A stretch of 64,000 bases of DNA from an uncultured Hydrogenophaga sp. (GTDB lineage Bacteria > Pseudomonadota > Gammaproteobacteria > Burkholderiales > Burkholderiaceae_C): NCBI RefSeq assembly GCF_958439165.1, contig NZ_OY288136.1, positions 1 to 64,000 of the forward strand. The letters are read 5' to 3'. Each line of letters starts with the position of its first letter. The first letter of the stretch is position 1. A program made the translations under genes and the position numbers. Below, piece by piece: positions 25,794 to 35,913 of the stretch. Under the pieces are notes generated by a model. It had not been told where the DNA came from and did no database searches. It worked only from the letters and a program-made list of their open reading frames with translations.

Positions 25794-26825
25794 TCAGACG
25801 TTCAGCGGCGCTTCCTGCATGGCCTCGATCTGCTCGACCAGCATGTCGACTTGGCCCTGCCAGTAGTCGCGGCTGCCGAACCACGGAAAGTTGATCGGGA
25901 AGGCCGGGTCGTCCCAGCGGCGGGCGATCCAGGCGCTGTAATGGATCAGCCGCAGGGTGCGCAGCGGCTCGATCAGCACCAGCTCGCGCCGGTCGAAGGG
26001 ACGGAACTGTTCGTAGCCGTCCAGCAGGGCCGAGAGCTGCAGCGTCTGCTGGCGCCGATCGCCGCTGAGCAGCATCCAGAGGTCCTGCACGGCGGGGCCG
26101 GTGCGGGCGTCGTCCAGATCGACGAAGTGGGGGCCGGCTCCCGGTGCGCCTTCGGGCGTCCAGAGCACGTTGCCGGGGTGGCAGTCGCCGTGCAGGCGCA
26201 GAGTGGCCATGCCTTCCTCGGCCCGTTCCTGCCGCAGCACGGCGTGGCTTTCGATGCATTGCAGCGCCTCGGCCAGCGCATGCTTCCATGCGGTCCGCAC
26301 TTCGGGCGCAATGGCGTCGTGCTGCAGCAGCCAGTCGCGCGGCTCGCAGGCGAAGCTGCCGGCGTGCAGTGCCGGACGGTGCACGAAGGACCGTGTTGCC
26401 CCGACGGTGTGGATGCGCGCCAGGAAGCGCCCGATCCATTCCAGAACCTCGAAGTCGTCCAGTTCGGGGCGTCGGCCGCCCCGGCGCGGACTGACCGAGA
26501 AGTGAAAACCGGCGTGCGTGTGCAGCGAGGCCCCGCCGATCGACAGCGGCGGCACCACCGGCACCTCGGCCTCGACCAGATCGAGGGCGAAGGCATGTTC
26601 CTCCGCCAGCTGCGCTTCGGTCCAGCGTTCGGGGCGGTAAAACTTCACCACCACCTGGGCATGCCCCTGCACCGGCTCATCGAGGTGGACCTGATAGACC
26701 CGGTTCTCGAAGCTGTTGAGACTTTGCAGCCTGCCGTCGGGCCGCAGGCCGATGGCCCACAGGGCATCGATCACCACATCGGGGGTGAGTGCGTTGTAGG
26801 GATGGTCCGAGTGGGGCGTGGTCAT
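25794..26825 (-). CDS. srkA: SrkA/YihE-like stress-response kinase
   Basis: A 343-residue aminoglycoside-phosphotransferase/choline-kinase-fold protein closely patterned on SrkA (YihE), a Ser/Thr kinase that counteracts stress-induced death in enteric bacteria. The catalytic loop is RLHGDCHPGNVLW and the metal-binding motif is HFVDLDDARTGPAVQDLW. The N-terminal SLNSFENRVYQVHL and the late INFPWFGSRDYWQGQVDML are also family-typical. The length is slightly above E. coli SrkA. Transcription runs toward the ohrR promoter; no operon partner is evident. Confidence 0.88.
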   Translation of the reverse strand: MTTPHSDHPYNALTPDVVIDALWAIGLRPDGRLQSLNSFENRVYQVHLDEPVQGHAQVVVKFYRPERWTEAQLAEEHAFALDLVEAEVPVVPPLSIGGASLHTHAGFHFSVSPRRGGRRPELDDFEVLEWIGRFLARIHTVGATRSFVHRPALHAGSFACEPRDWLLQHDAIAPEVRTAWKHALAEALQCIESHAVLRQERAEEGMATLRLHGDCHPGNVLWTPEGAPGAGPHFVDLDDARTGPAVQDLWMLLSGDRRQQTLQLSALLDGYEQFRPFDRRELVLIEPLRTLRLIHYSAWIARRWDDPAFPINFPWFGSRDYWQGQVDMLVEQIEAMQEAPLNV

Positions 26826-26864
26826 GCCGGATTGTCGCGCCTGAGCCTGGGCTACCATCGCCCG

Positions 26865-27758
26865 ATGCCCCGTCCTGAACGCCAGAAAGACCGCAAGCCC
26901 CACCTCTCGCCCGAAGACCAGCTGCGCCAGCAGCTGCCGGAACTGCGATCGGGCCAGTCGATCGGCCTGTTGCAGGAGTTGCACATCCTCACGCGCGACG
27001 GTCGGCTCAACCAGGACACCCGCCGCAAGCTCAAGCAGGTCTACCACCTGGTGCAGTTCATCGAACCCCTGCTGCAGCAGGTGCACCAGGACCGGGGGCA
27101 GGTGTCGCTGGCCGACTTCGGCGCCGGCAAGTCCTACCTGGGCTTCATCCTGTACGACCTCTGTCTCAAGGCCATGCCCGAGGGCCGCGTGATCGGTGTG
27201 GAGGTGCGCACCGAACTGGTGGAGCGCTCGCGCGCACTGGCGCAGCAGCTGGGCTTTGCGCGCATGGACTTCGTGGCCACCACGGTGCAGCAGGCCTTCG
27301 AGCATCCGGATCTGCCCGAGCGCATCGATGTGGTCACGGCGCTGCACGCCTGCGACACCGCCACCGACGACGCCATTGCCTTCGGTCTGGCCCGCCACGC
27401 ACAGGCCATGGTGCTGGTGCCCTGCTGCCAGGCCGAGGTGGCCGCCACCATGCGGCAGCACAAGGCACTGAACCTGCGGCGCAACGCCCTGGCCGAGTTG
27501 TGGCGCCATCCGCTGCATACACGCGAGTTCGGCAGCCAGATCACCAACGTGCTGCGCTGCCTGCAGCTCGAAGCCCATGGCTTCGATGTGACAGTGACCG
27601 AGCTGGTGGGGTGGGAACATTCCATGAAGAATGAACTCATCCTGGCACGTAGAATGCCCGACGACCGAGCCGGCGGCCGCGAACGCGCCCGTCAGCGGTT
27701 GCTGCAGGTGCTCGACGAGTTCGGCCTGCAAGCCCTCCAGGGCCGCTTCGCGGCCTGA
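26865..27758 (+). CDS. Class I SAM-dependent methyltransferase (TRM13/METTL25-like fold)
   Basis: A 297-residue protein. After a basic N-terminus and a helical region it has motif I VSLADFGAGKSYLGFILY, an acidic motif II GVEVRTELVERS, then ALHACDTATDDAIAFGLA and LVPCCQAEV. The HAC-DTATD plus PCC pattern resembles the Methyltransf_32 group (TRM13, METTL25), some of which act on RNA, so an RNA substrate is possible. It is divergent from srkA with 39 bp between the start codons. The substrate is unknown; the methyltransferase fold is well supported. Confidence 0.8.
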   Translation: MPRPERQKDRKPHLSPEDQLRQQLPELRSGQSIGLLQELHILTRDGRLNQDTRRKLKQVYHLVQFIEPLLQQVHQDRGQVSLADFGAGKSYLGFILYDLCLKAMPEGRVIGVEVRTELVERSRALAQQLGFARMDFVATTVQQAFEHPDLPERIDVVTALHACDTATDDAIAFGLARHAQAMVLVPCCQAEVAATMRQHKALNLRRNALAELWRHPLHTREFGSQITNVLRCLQLEAHGFDVTVTELVGWEHSMKNELILARRMPDDRAGGRERARQRLLQVLDEFGLQALQGRFAA

Positions 27759-27889
27759 ACGCGCGGTGGCCCCCAGGGGTCGCCTGTCTGTTGAACCGCC
27801 AGCCCGCCCGTGGGCTGACCCGCTCCCGAAACAGCCGATCCGACCCGTCGGGCCGGTGTCCGTCACGGAGCACTCACAGGAGCCCCGCC

Positions 27890-29077
27890 GTGGTGACCAA
27901 CATCGCCTTTCTTCTGCAATCCATTGCCTGGCCGCTCGTGCTGCTGGCAGCCTGGTTCCTGGGTGAACTGGCGCATGAACGCTGGCGCATTCCCCGCGTC
28001 AGCACCTACGTGGCGGTGGGTCTGCTGGGTGGTCTGGTGAACCTGCCGGGCCTGACCACCGACATCCAGGGCCTGCCGTTCCTGGCCAACGTGGCGCTGT
28101 CGCTGGTGCTGTTCGAACTCGGTTACCGCATCAACCTGCGCTGGTTCCGTCACAACCCCTGGGTGCTCGCCCTGGGCGTGGTGGAGTCGGCCATCACCTT
28201 CGGTGCCATCTACGTCGTCACCGGTCTATTCGGCTTGCCGGAGGACCAGCGCCTGATCATCGCCGCGCTGTCGGTCTCGGCTTCGCCTGCCGGTGTGGTG
28301 CGGGTGGCCAACGAGCTGCGCAGTGCCGGCCAGGTGACCGAGCGGGTGCTGCACCTGTGCGCCATCAACTGCTTCATGGCGGTGGCCGCGCTGAAACTGG
28401 TCATCGGTTACTGGTACCTCAGCACCTCGGGCGATCTGGTGCTGGCCGCCTTCGGCAGCATCCATGTGTTGGTCACTTCGGTGGCGGTGGGGGGGCTGCT
28501 GGGCGTGGCCGTGCCATGGCTGCTGCGGCTGCGCAGCACGCCCGAGCGCGGGGTGACGGTGGTGTTCGCGCTGTCGGTGCTGCTGCTCACCACGGCCGCC
28601 TTCGGTTTCCGCCTCTCGCCGCTGCTGGCGGCCCTGAGCTTCGGCATCGTGGCGCGCGAGCGCCGGGTGCACCTGACCAATGCGCAGCGCGACTTCGGCA
28701 CCGCCGGCGATCTGCTCTCGGTGTTCCTGTTCGTCTACATCGCCTCGCTGCTGGAATGGGCCACGGTGGGCACCGGCCTGCTGCTCGGTCTGGTGCTGAT
28801 CGGGGTGCGCGGCGCCTCCAAGGCGGTGTGCAACGTCGCGGTGGCGCGCCTCTCGGGCATCACCGAGCGCAAGGGCCTGCTGACCGGGCTGGCGCTCACG
28901 CCCATGTCGGCCTTTGCCATCCTGCTGCTGGACCAGTCGCGGCTGTACGGTTTCGAGCCGGCGGTGCAGGTGCTGGCGGCCATCGCCGCCATGATGCTGC
29001 TGCAGGAGCTGCTGGGCCCGATCGTGACCCAGCGTGCCCTGATGGCGGCTCAGGAAACCCACGTGACCAAGGAGTGA
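27890..29077 (+). CDS. CPA2-type cation:proton antiporter
   Basis: A 395-residue integral membrane protein with about 12 hydrophobic helices, resembling the membrane part of KefB/KefC-type monovalent cation/proton antiporters. It lacks the C-terminal NAD-binding (RCK/TrkA-N) domain present in KefB/C, since the protein ends soon after the last helix (AAQETHVTKE). GTG at 27890 is the likely start: AGGAG lies 7 bp before it, and no ATG is available before the first helix without a long basic extension. The YbdK-like ligase gene follows after only 3 bp, so the two are co-transcribed. The ion (K+ or Na+) cannot be told. Confidence 0.83.
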   Translation: MVTNIAFLLQSIAWPLVLLAAWFLGELAHERWRIPRVSTYVAVGLLGGLVNLPGLTTDIQGLPFLANVALSLVLFELGYRINLRWFRHNPWVLALGVVESAITFGAIYVVTGLFGLPEDQRLIIAALSVSASPAGVVRVANELRSAGQVTERVLHLCAINCFMAVAALKLVIGYWYLSTSGDLVLAAFGSIHVLVTSVAVGGLLGVAVPWLLRLRSTPERGVTVVFALSVLLLTTAAFGFRLSPLLAALSFGIVARERRVHLTNAQRDFGTAGDLLSVFLFVYIASLLEWATVGTGLLLGLVLIGVRGASKAVCNVAVARLSGITERKGLLTGLALTPMSAFAILLLDQSRLYGFEPAVQVLAAIAAMMLLQELLGPIVTQRALMAAQETHVTKE

Positions 29078-29080
29078 CGC

Positions 29081-30214
29081 ATGCCGCTGGAAACCTTCAA
29101 GGCCTCCGATTCGCTGACCCTGGGTGTGGAGCTGGAACTGCAGCTGGTCAACAGCTACGACTACGATCTCTCCAGCAGCGCCAACGATCTGCTCGAGCTG
29201 CTGCGGCGCAAGCCCTTCCCCGGTGTCGTCACGCCGGAAATGACCCAAAGCATGATCGAGATCGCCACCGACGTGCAGCGCGAGCACGGGCCGCTGCTGG
29301 CTCAGTTGCAGGCCATCCGCGACACCCTGGTGCAGGCCGGTGACCGGCTCAACATCGAACTGGCCGGCGGCGGCACCCACCCGTTCCAGCGCTGGTTCGA
29401 GCAGCGCATCTTCTCCAAACCGCGCTTTCAGGAGCTCTCGGGCCTGTACGGGTACCTGGCCAAGCAGTTCACCGTGTTCGGCCAGCATGTGCATGTGGGC
29501 TGCAGTTCGCCGGACGAGGCGCTGTTCCTGCTGCACTCGCTCAACCGCTATGTGCCGCACTTCATCGCCCTGTCGGCCTCGTCGCCGTTCTCGCAGGGGG
29601 TGGACACGCTGTTCGACTCGGCCCGCCTGAATTCGGTGTTTGCCTTCCCGCTCTCGGGCCGCGCGCCCTTCGTGCTGAAGTGGGACGAGTTCGCCAACGT
29701 CTACTTCACCAAGATGGAGAGCACCGGGGTGGTGAAGTCCATGAAGGACTTCTACTGGGACATCCGGCCCAAGCCGGAGTACGGCACCATCGAACTGCGG
29801 GTGTGCGACACGCCGCTCACGGTGGAGCGCGCCGCGGCGCTGGCCTGCTACCTGCAGGCCCTGTGCCGCCACCTGCTGGAGCGCAACGAACCGCCGCCGG
29901 AAGAGGACGACTACCTGGTCTACACCTACAACCGCTTTCAGGCCTGCCGCTTCGGCCTGGACGGCATGATGGTCAACCCCAAGACGCGCGAGCAGATCAG
30001 CATCCGTGAAGACGTGCTGGCCACGCTGCGCAAGATCGCGCCGCATGCACAGAGCCTGGGTTCGATGGCGGCCATCGACGAGATCGAGCGCACGGCCGCG
30101 CGGGCCGGCAACCACGCCAGCTTCCTGCGCCAGCGTTACCAGGAGAGCGGCAGCGTGCAGTCGGTGGTGCGTTCGGCGGTGGAGGCACTGCGGCACGGGG
30201 CTGGTCTGCCGTGA
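29081..30214 (+). CDS. YbdK-family carboxylate-amine ligase (glutamate-cysteine ligase type 2)
   Basis: A 377-residue GCS2-family ligase. Family marks include [12 protein letters not shown], the Glu-rich [36 protein letters not shown], and [17 protein letters not shown]. coli YbdK has weak glutamate-cysteine ligase activity; the physiological reaction of most members is unknown. It is tightly linked to the upstream antiporter gene (3-bp gap). Because Kef antiporters are gated by glutathione, production of a gamma-glutamyl compound affecting the antiporter is an attractive but unproven idea. Confidence 0.9.
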   Translation: MPLETFKASDSLTLGVELELQLVNSYDYDLSSSANDLLELLRRKPFPGVVTPEMTQSMIEIATDVQREHGPLLAQLQAIRDTLVQAGDRLNIELAGGGTHPFQRWFEQRIFSKPRFQELSGLYGYLAKQFTVFGQHVHVGCSSPDEALFLLHSLNRYVPHFIALSASSPFSQGVDTLFDSARLNSVFAFPLSGRAPFVLKWDEFANVYFTKMESTGVVKSMKDFYWDIRPKPEYGTIELRVCDTPLTVERAAALACYLQALCRHLLERNEPPPEEDDYLVYTYNRFQACRFGLDGMMVNPKTREQISIREDVLATLRKIAPHAQSLGSMAAIDEIERTAARAGNHASFLRQRYQESGSVQSVVRSAVEALRHGAGLP

Positions 30215-30302
30215 CGCTTGTCACGCCGGGTCTGTAGGCGGATCGGAAGGGTTGTCAGGCAACTTCCTACAAGGTGAATGGCAAGGCACCGACTTAACCG
30301 TT

Positions 30303-30330
30303 TGAAACAGCATCGATACAGTTTGTTTCA
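30303..30330. promoter_or_regulatory. Inverted repeat in front of a small gene (candidate operator)
   Basis: TGAAACA (30303-30309) and TGTTTCA (30324-30330) form a perfect 7-bp inverted repeat with a 14-nt spacer. It is the only AT-rich symmetric site in the 160-bp gap between the YbdK gene and the small gene at 30375. It could bind a TetR-type or similar dimer; no such regulator is adjacent. Confidence 0.4.
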
Positions 30331-30374
30331 TCGACAACGGACTTGTCACCATGCCAGACACACAGGAAAGCACC

Positions 30375-30632
30375 ATGAAATCCACCGCCACCCGCCTCAA
30401 CCCGTTCGTGCTGATGCTCGACCCGGAAACCGTCATCAGCGCCATGGAAGCCAGCGTCGACCTGCGCCGCCTGCGTGGCCGGGTGTGCCGCCCGCTGGAC
30501 AAGCCCCTGATCCCCAAGCTGTTCGACACCGCCCGCGACTTCGACGCACAGATCGACAGCGAAGCCTTCATGGACAGCGGCATCGAGCTCTACGCCGACG
30601 CCCAGCCCGCCGTCCAGCAGCGCATGCACTGA
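30375..30632 (+). CDS. Small hypothetical protein (85 aa)
   Basis: An 85-residue soluble protein of unknown family (MKSTATRLNPFVLMLDPETV...). The ATG at 30375 has AGGAAA six bases upstream (30364-30369) and is preferred to the ATG at 30351, which has no ribosome-binding site. The middle is basic (DLRRLRGRVCRPLDKPLIPK); the end is acidic and lacks a membrane helix. It is a single gene with its own likely promoter region containing an inverted repeat, and is convergent with the NodJ-type gene. Confidence 0.65.
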   Translation: MKSTATRLNPFVLMLDPETVISAMEASVDLRRLRGRVCRPLDKPLIPKLFDTARDFDAQIDSEAFMDSGIELYADAQPAVQQRMH

Positions 30633-30642
30633 CCCGCGCGGG

Positions 30643-31491
30643 TCAGCGGGCGAAGCGTCTGCGGGTCAGCGCCAGCGCGATCCAGAAGGCGGTCACTGCG
30701 TAGGCCACCAGCACCGCGAGGTGCCACCAGGGGTTCTCGGGCCACTGGTCCATGAACAGGGGCCGCACCAGATCCACCGCATGAGACAGGGGCAGCCACT
30801 GGGCCAGCCACTGCACCAGGGCCGGCAGCTGTTCACGCGGAAAGAACACCCCCGAGAGGAACATCATCGGGGTCAGGAACAGCGTGAAGTAGTAGGTGAA
30901 GAAGTCATAGCCCTTGGCCAGCGCGTTGAACACCAGGGCAATGCACGAGAAGGTGATGCCCACCAGCCACAGCACCGGCCACGCCAGCAGCAGCAGCGGC
31001 GAGTGCGAAATGCCCAGGGCCAGCATGACGCCCAGGATGGCAGTCACGGTGAACAGCGACTTGAAGGATGCCCACAGCATCTCGGCCAGCACCACATCGT
31101 CCAGCGCCACCGGCGCATTCATGATGCCGTCCCAGGTCTTCTGCACGTGCATGCGCGAGAAGGCCGAGTACAGCGCCTCGAAGGTGGCGGCGTTCATGGC
31201 GCTCATGCAGATGCTGCCGCTGGCCAGGAACAAGATGTACGGAACGGCCAGCTGCCCCTCGGGTGTCATCACCTGCACCTCGCCGACCAGGGCGCCCATG
31301 CCGTAACCGAAGGCCACCAGCCACATCAGCGGTTCGGCAATGTTGCCCACCAGGCTGGGCACGGCCAGCTTGCGCCATACCAGCAGGTTGCGCAGGAACA
31401 CCGGCCACCAGCGCATCGACAGGCGGGGGCGCGACCAATGGGATGGCGTGGTGGTCGAGGACGGGGTGTCGGGGGTGGATGCGGTGCTCAT
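30643..31491 (-). CDS. NodJ-like ABC-2 type exporter permease
   Basis: A 282-residue inner-membrane permease of the ABC-2 family with about six transmembrane helices. Typical segments are [44 protein letters not shown] and [24 protein letters not shown]. It pairs with the ATPase encoded just upstream; the ATG overlaps that gene's stop by 4 bp. NodIJ exporters carry lipochitooligosaccharides in rhizobia, but orthologues are general in betaproteobacteria, so the cargo here is unknown. Confidence 0.88.
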   Translation of the reverse strand: MSTASTPDTPSSTTTPSHWSRPRLSMRWWPVFLRNLLVWRKLAVPSLVGNIAEPLMWLVAFGYGMGALVGEVQVMTPEGQLAVPYILFLASGSICMSAMNAATFEALYSAFSRMHVQKTWDGIMNAPVALDDVVLAEMLWASFKSLFTVTAILGVMLALGISHSPLLLLAWPVLWLVGITFSCIALVFNALAKGYDFFTYYFTLFLTPMMFLSGVFFPREQLPALVQWLAQWLPLSHAVDLVRPLFMDQWPENPWWHLAVLVAYAVTAFWIALALTRRRFAR

Positions 31492-32423
31492 GCGTCTTCC
31501 CGGATCTGGCGTCCGGTGAGTTTCAGGAAAAGGTCTTCCAGGTTGGCCGGGCGGTGCAGGGTGCGCAGGGCCGGGTGGGCGCCCAGGGCCTGCAGCAGCG
31601 GGCCGGCCTGCTGGGTGTAGAAGAACACGGTCTCGCCGCTCACCTCCACCCGCGCGGCCAGAGCGTGAAGCGGGGCATGCGCCTCGGCGCGGGCCAGGTC
31701 GAGGGCGCCGGGGCCGTAGACCTCGACCACATCGGGCTCCAGGTGCTGCGCGATCAGGTCGCGCGGCCGGCCTTCGGCGATCTTGCGGCCGTGGTCCAGC
31801 ACCAGCAGGCGCGAACACAGTCGCTCGGCCTCGTCCATGAAGTGGGTGGTCAGCAGGATGCTCTTGCCCTGCTGCAGCAGCAGCTGCAGCCGCTCCCACA
31901 TGAGGTGGCGGGCCTGCGGGTCCAGGCCGGTGGTGGGCTCGTCCAGCATGAGCAGCTGCGGGTCGTTGACCAGCGCCCGTGCCAGCGACAGGCGCCGCTT
32001 CATGCCGCCGGAGAGCTCGCCCGGCTTGGCGTCGGCCTTGTGCGACAGCGCGGCGAATTCCAGCAGTTTCGGCACCCGGGGACGGATGTCGCGGTCCTTC
32101 AGGCCGAAGTAGCGGCCGTACACCAGCAGGTTCTCGGCACAGCTGAAGTCGGGGTCCAGCGTGTCCATCTGGCTGACCACGCCCAGCCGGGCCTTGATGG
32201 CCAGCGCGTCGCGCGGCATGTCCATGCCAAAGGCGTCGATGCGCCCGCCGTCGGGGGCGGTCTGGCCCAGGCACATGCGGATGGTGGTGGTCTTGCCGGC
32301 ACCGTTGGGGCCGATCACGCCCAGACATTCGCCGGGCTGGATGTCGAAACTCAGGTCATTGACCACCGTGGCATCGCCGTAGCGCTTGACCAGGTGCTGG
32401 ACCGAAAACAGGGGTTGAAGCAT
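31488..32423 (-). CDS. NodI-like ABC exporter ATP-binding protein
   Basis: A 311-residue ATPase with Walker [12 protein letters not shown]-loop [12 protein letters not shown], signature [15 protein letters not shown], Walker [13 protein letters not shown] and the switch His in [11 protein letters not shown]. These match the NodI/DrrA exporter group. A C-terminal extension of about 80 residues follows the nucleotide-binding domain. A GTG start seven codons earlier (32444) is possible. It forms a two-gene unit with the NodJ-like permease and is divergent from psd. Confidence 0.9.
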   Translation of the reverse strand: MLQPLFSVQHLVKRYGDATVVNDLSFDIQPGECLGVIGPNGAGKTTTIRMCLGQTAPDGGRIDAFGMDMPRDALAIKARLGVVSQMDTLDPDFSCAENLLVYGRYFGLKDRDIRPRVPKLLEFAALSHKADAKPGELSGGMKRRLSLARALVNDPQLLMLDEPTTGLDPQARHLMWERLQLLLQQGKSILLTTHFMDEAERLCSRLLVLDHGRKIAEGRPRDLIAQHLEPDVVEVYGPGALDLARAEAHAPLHALAARVEVSGETVFFYTQQAGPLLQALGAHPALRTLHRPANLEDLFLKLTGRQIREDA

Positions 32424-32471
32424 CCGTGGATTGTGCCCCGCCACCCTGCCCGGTACGGGGTGCCACCTACA

Positions 32472-33338
32472 ATGCGCCCCGTGTCCACACCCCTATCCGT
32501 CACCCTGCAGCACTGGCTGCCCCAGCGCGCCCTGACCGAACTGGCCGGGCGCATCGCCCGCGCCCAGGGCGGCGCCATCACCCACGCCATGATCCGCCGC
32601 TTCGTCCGGCGTTACGGCGTCAACATGGACGAAGCCGCGAATCCGGACATCACGTCCTACGCCAGCTTCAACGACTTCTTCACCCGCGAGCTCAAGCCCG
32701 GCGCCCGGCCCTTGGCAGACTCGGGCTTCGTCTGCCCGGTGGACGGCGCCATTAGCCAGTTCGGGCCGATCTCGGGCGACCAGATCTTCCAGGCCAAGGG
32801 TCATCTCTACAGCACCCGCGCCCTGGTGGGTGGCGACGCCGAGCTGGCCGCGCCGTTCGACAACGGTTCATTCGCCACCATCTACCTCAGCCCGCGCGAC
32901 TACCACCGCATCCACATGCCGGTGGCTGGCCGGCTGCGCCGCATGATCCATGTGCCAGGCGACCTGTATTCGGTCAACCCGGCCACGGCGCGCGGCGTGC
33001 CCGGCCTGTTCGCCCGCAACGAACGGGTGGTGTGCGTGTTCGACATGCCGCACCGCGGCGCCACCGTGCCCTTCGTGCTGGTGTTGGTGGGCGCCACCAT
33101 CGTGGGCAGCATGGCCACCGCCTGGCACGGCGTCGTGAATCCGCCGCGTCCCGGTGCGGTCCGCGAATGGCGCTACGACGACCAGGACATCCGCCTCGAT
33201 CGGGGTGCCGAGATGGGACGCTTCCTGCTCGGCTCCACCGTGGTCATGCTCTGGCCGCACGATGTGATCGCCTTCAACCCGCACTGGGCCCCGGGCGCAC
33301 CGGTGCGTCTGGGCGAGGCCATGGGCGAGGCCGGCTGA
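32472..33338 (+). CDS. psd: Phosphatidylserine decarboxylase proenzyme
   Basis: A 288-residue type I Psd that makes phosphatidylethanolamine in the inner membrane. It is cleaved autocatalytically at the LGST motif ([13 protein letters not shown] near the C-terminus), where the Ser becomes the pyruvoyl group. Other blocks are [23 protein letters not shown] and [14 protein letters not shown] at 32472 gives [13 protein letters not shown]; a GTG at 32481 is also possible. It is divergent from the NodI-like gene and followed 46 bp later by purT. Confidence 0.95.
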   Translation: MRPVSTPLSVTLQHWLPQRALTELAGRIARAQGGAITHAMIRRFVRRYGVNMDEAANPDITSYASFNDFFTRELKPGARPLADSGFVCPVDGAISQFGPISGDQIFQAKGHLYSTRALVGGDAELAAPFDNGSFATIYLSPRDYHRIHMPVAGRLRRMIHVPGDLYSVNPATARGVPGLFARNERVVCVFDMPHRGATVPFVLVLVGATIVGSMATAWHGVVNPPRPGAVREWRYDDQDIRLDRGAEMGRFLLGSTVVMLWPHDVIAFNPHWAPGAPVRLGEAMGEAG

Positions 33339-33384
33339 TTCAGCCGGGCCCGCCGTTTCCAACACCCCTCCACAAGGACCCGCC

Positions 33385-34587
33385 ATGACCACGCTCGGCA
33401 CCCCGCTCTCACCCTCGGCCACCAAAGTCATGCTGCTCGGCTCGGGCGAGCTCGGCAAGGAAGTGCTGATCGCCCTGCAGCGCCTGGGTGTGGAGACGAT
33501 TGCCGTCGACCGCTACGAGAATGCCCCCGGGCAGCAGGTGGCGCACCGGGCGCACACCATCGTCATGAGCGACCCGGCCCAGCTCAAGGCCCTCATCGAG
33601 GCCGAGCGCCCGCACCTGGTGGTGCCCGAGATCGAGGCGATTGCCACCCCGGCCCTGCAGGAGCTCGAGGCCGCCGGCACCGTCACCGTCATTCCCACCG
33701 CCCGCGCCGCCCGCCTCACCATGGACCGCGAGGGCATCCGCCGCCTGGCCGCCGAGACCCTGGGCCTGCCCACCAGCCCCTACCAGTTCTGCGATTCGCT
33801 GGCCGAGCTGCAGGCCGCCATCGACCAGGGCATCGGCTACCCCTGCATCGTCAAGCCGGTCATGAGCAGTTCCGGCAAGGGCCAGAGCAAGATCGACGGC
33901 CCGGCCGATGTGCAGAAGGCCTGGGACTACGCCATGGCCGGCGGCCGAGTCAGCCATGGCCGCGTCATCGTGGAAGGCTTCATCGATTTCGACTACGAGA
34001 TCACCCAGCTCACCGTGCGCGCCAAGGGTGCAGGCGGTGCCATCGAGACCCATTTCTGCGATCCCATCGGCCATGTGCAGGTGAGCGGCGACTATGTCGA
34101 GAGCTGGCAGCCGCACCCCATGACGCCGGCCGCCCTTCAGAAGAGCCGCGACATTGCCCGCGCCGTGACCGAGAACCTGGGCGGGCAGGGCCTGTTCGGC
34201 GTGGAGCTGTTCGTCAAGGGTGACCAGGTGTGGTTCAGCGAGGTCAGCCCGCGCCCGCACGACACCGGCATGGTCACCCTGATCACCCAGTGGCAGAACG
34301 AATTCGAGCTGCATGCCCGCGCCATCCTGGGGCTGCCGGTGAACACCGCCCTCAAGAGTCCGGGCGCCAGTGCCGTGATCTACGGCGGCGTGGACGCCGC
34401 CGGCATTGCGTTCGACGGGGTGGACGAGGCCCTGCGTGAGCCCAACACCGATATCCGGTTGTTCGGCAAGCCCGAGAGCTTTACCAAGCGGCGCATGGGC
34501 GTGGCCTTGGCTTTCGACGCCGACGTCGAGCAGGCCCGTGTGGTGGCCAAGCGGGCGGCTGCCAAGGTCCGGCCCCGCCAGGCCTGA
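33385..34587 (+). CDS. purT: Formate-dependent phosphoribosylglycinamide formyltransferase 2
   Basis: A 400-residue ATP-grasp enzyme of purine synthesis that formylates GAR from formate and ATP without folate. It shows the N-terminal [13 protein letters not shown], the central [44 protein letters not shown] and [12 protein letters not shown], and ends with [12 protein letters not shown]. Length and motifs match E. coli PurT. It appears to be a stand-alone gene. Confidence 0.96.
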   Translation: MTTLGTPLSPSATKVMLLGSGELGKEVLIALQRLGVETIAVDRYENAPGQQVAHRAHTIVMSDPAQLKALIEAERPHLVVPEIEAIATPALQELEAAGTVTVIPTARAARLTMDREGIRRLAAETLGLPTSPYQFCDSLAELQAAIDQGIGYPCIVKPVMSSSGKGQSKIDGPADVQKAWDYAMAGGRVSHGRVIVEGFIDFDYEITQLTVRAKGAGGAIETHFCDPIGHVQVSGDYVESWQPHPMTPAALQKSRDIARAVTENLGGQGLFGVELFVKGDQVWFSEVSPRPHDTGMVTLITQWQNEFELHARAILGLPVNTALKSPGASAVIYGGVDAAGIAFDGVDEALREPNTDIRLFGKPESFTKRRMGVALAFDADVEQARVVAKRAAAKVRPRQA

Positions 34588-34725
34588 ACCGGGCTCGACA
34601 CATTTTTTTGCATCCGGAGCGCATCCGGGTGCATCCATCCGGGCTCCTGGCGGGTAGTGGAGGTAGTGGCGTCGCTGGATGCCGCTGCTTTCACCACCCG
34701 AACCATCCTATTCAGGAGTCACACG

Positions 34726-35268
34726 ATGTTCATCAAGTCCGCTCTGGCTGCAGCCGCCGCCCTCACCCTGGTCGCCTGCGCTTCCACCGCCCCCGCACCG
34801 ATGTTCTCGCAGGCCAGCCTGCCCGACGCCGTGAAGGTGCCGGCCGGCCACAAGGTCGTCCTGGAAACCGTGGGCGTGGGCCAGATCACCTATGAGTGCC
34901 GCGACAAGAAGGACGCCGCCGGCCAGACCGAGTGGGTGTTCGTCGGCCCCGACGCCAAGCTGCTGGACCGCAACGGCAAGCAGGTCGGCAAGTACTACGG
35001 CCCGCCCGCCACCTGGGAAGCCAACGACGGCTCCAAGGTGACCGGCGCCCAGCTGGCCATCGCCCCGGGCGGCGCCGGCAACATCCCGCTGCAGCTGGTC
35101 AAGGCCAACCCGGCCACCGGCATGGGCGCCATGACCGGCATCAGCTACATCCAGCGCGTGGCCACCGCCGGCGGCGTGGCTCCGGCTGCCCCCTGCACCA
35201 TGGCCACCAAAGGCCAGAAGCAGATCGTGCAGTACAAGTCCGACTACATCTTCTACAAGGCCATGTGA
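34726..35268 (+). CDS. DUF3455-family exported lipoprotein
   Basis: A 180-residue protein with a lipoprotein signal (LTLVACAS lipobox) followed by a DUF3455-type domain: LPDAVKVPAGHKVVLETVGVGQITYECR and KVGKYYGPPATWEANDGSKVTGAQLA in spirit, ending YKSDYIFYKAM. Two further cysteines may pair in the mature domain. AGGAG lies 7 bp before the ATG. It precedes an ECF sigma factor/anti-sigma factor pair by 18 bp, a combination suggesting that the three are co-expressed or that this gene is a target of the sigma factor. Function unknown. Confidence 0.82.
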   Translation: MFIKSALAAAAALTLVACASTAPAPMFSQASLPDAVKVPAGHKVVLETVGVGQITYECRDKKDAAGQTEWVFVGPDAKLLDRNGKQVGKYYGPPATWEANDGSKVTGAQLAIAPGGAGNIPLQLVKANPATGMGAMTGISYIQRVATAGGVAPAAPCTMATKGQKQIVQYKSDYIFYKAM

Positions 35269-35286
35269 TGGCCCGGGGCGGTCACC

Positions 35287-35913
35287 ATGGGCTCGGGTAA
35301 CATGGGCGCCGCCGGGATACTGCCCGGCGTGTTGATCCCACGTTCCGTGACCACCCGACCGCCCCAGTCCTACGACCACAACGCCGACCTGGCCGCCTGC
35401 GCACGCGGCGACCAGGCCGCGCTGAAGCGGCTCTACCAGCAGGAGAGCCGCTTCCTGCTGGGGGTGGCGCTGCGCATCGTGCGCGACCGTGCCCTGGCCG
35501 AAGACGTGCTGCACGACGCTTTCGTGTCCATCTGGACCAAAGCCGGCAGCTTCGACCCCGCCCGTGGCGAGGGACGTGGCTGGATGTGCAGCATCGTGCG
35601 CCATGGCGCCCTGGACCTGATGCGTTCGCGCCAGCGCCATGTGGACGTCGACGAAGACACCCTCGAACACCTGCAGGACGCCGACATCGGCACTGCCCCC
35701 GACATGACGGACGCCTTTGCCCTGCGCTCCACGCTGGGCCGCCTGGACGATTGCCTGGCCCGCCTCGACGTGGCCAAGCGCAACTGCGTGCTGTTCGCCT
35801 ACCTCGACGGTTGCACCCATGTCGAGATCGCCGAACGCCTGCAGGCCCCGCTGGGCTCGGTGAAGGCCTGGATCCGCCGTGGCGTCGCATCGCTCAAGGA
35901 GTGTCTGGCATGA
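35287..35913 (+). CDS. ECF-type RNA polymerase sigma factor
   Basis: A protein of up to 208 residues with sigma-70 region 2 (LYQQESRFLLGVALRIVRDRALAEDVLHDAFVSIW) and region 4 (RNCVLFAYLDGCTHVEIAERLQAPLGSVKAWIRRG), resembling the SigK group. The real start is uncertain: ATG at 35287 or 35302, or GTG at 35347 nearer the conserved domain. Its stop overlaps the ATG of the downstream anti-sigma factor gene (ATGA), which points to coupled synthesis and to the sigma factor being held inactive by that partner. The inducing stress is not evident. Confidence 0.88.
   Translation: MGSGNMGAAGILPGVLIPRSVTTRPPQSYDHNADLAACARGDQAALKRLYQQESRFLLGVALRIVRDRALAEDVLHDAFVSIWTKAGSFDPARGEGRGWMCSIVRHGALDLMRSRQRHVDVDEDTLEHLQDADIGTAPDMTDAFALRSTLGRLDDCLARLDVAKRNCVLFAYLDGCTHVEIAERLQAPLGSVKAWIRRGVASLKECLA

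Noticed and set aside
30643..32423. NodIJ as evidence for nodulation
   Set aside because: NodIJ-like exporters are widespread in non-symbiotic betaproteobacteria and no other nod gene is present.
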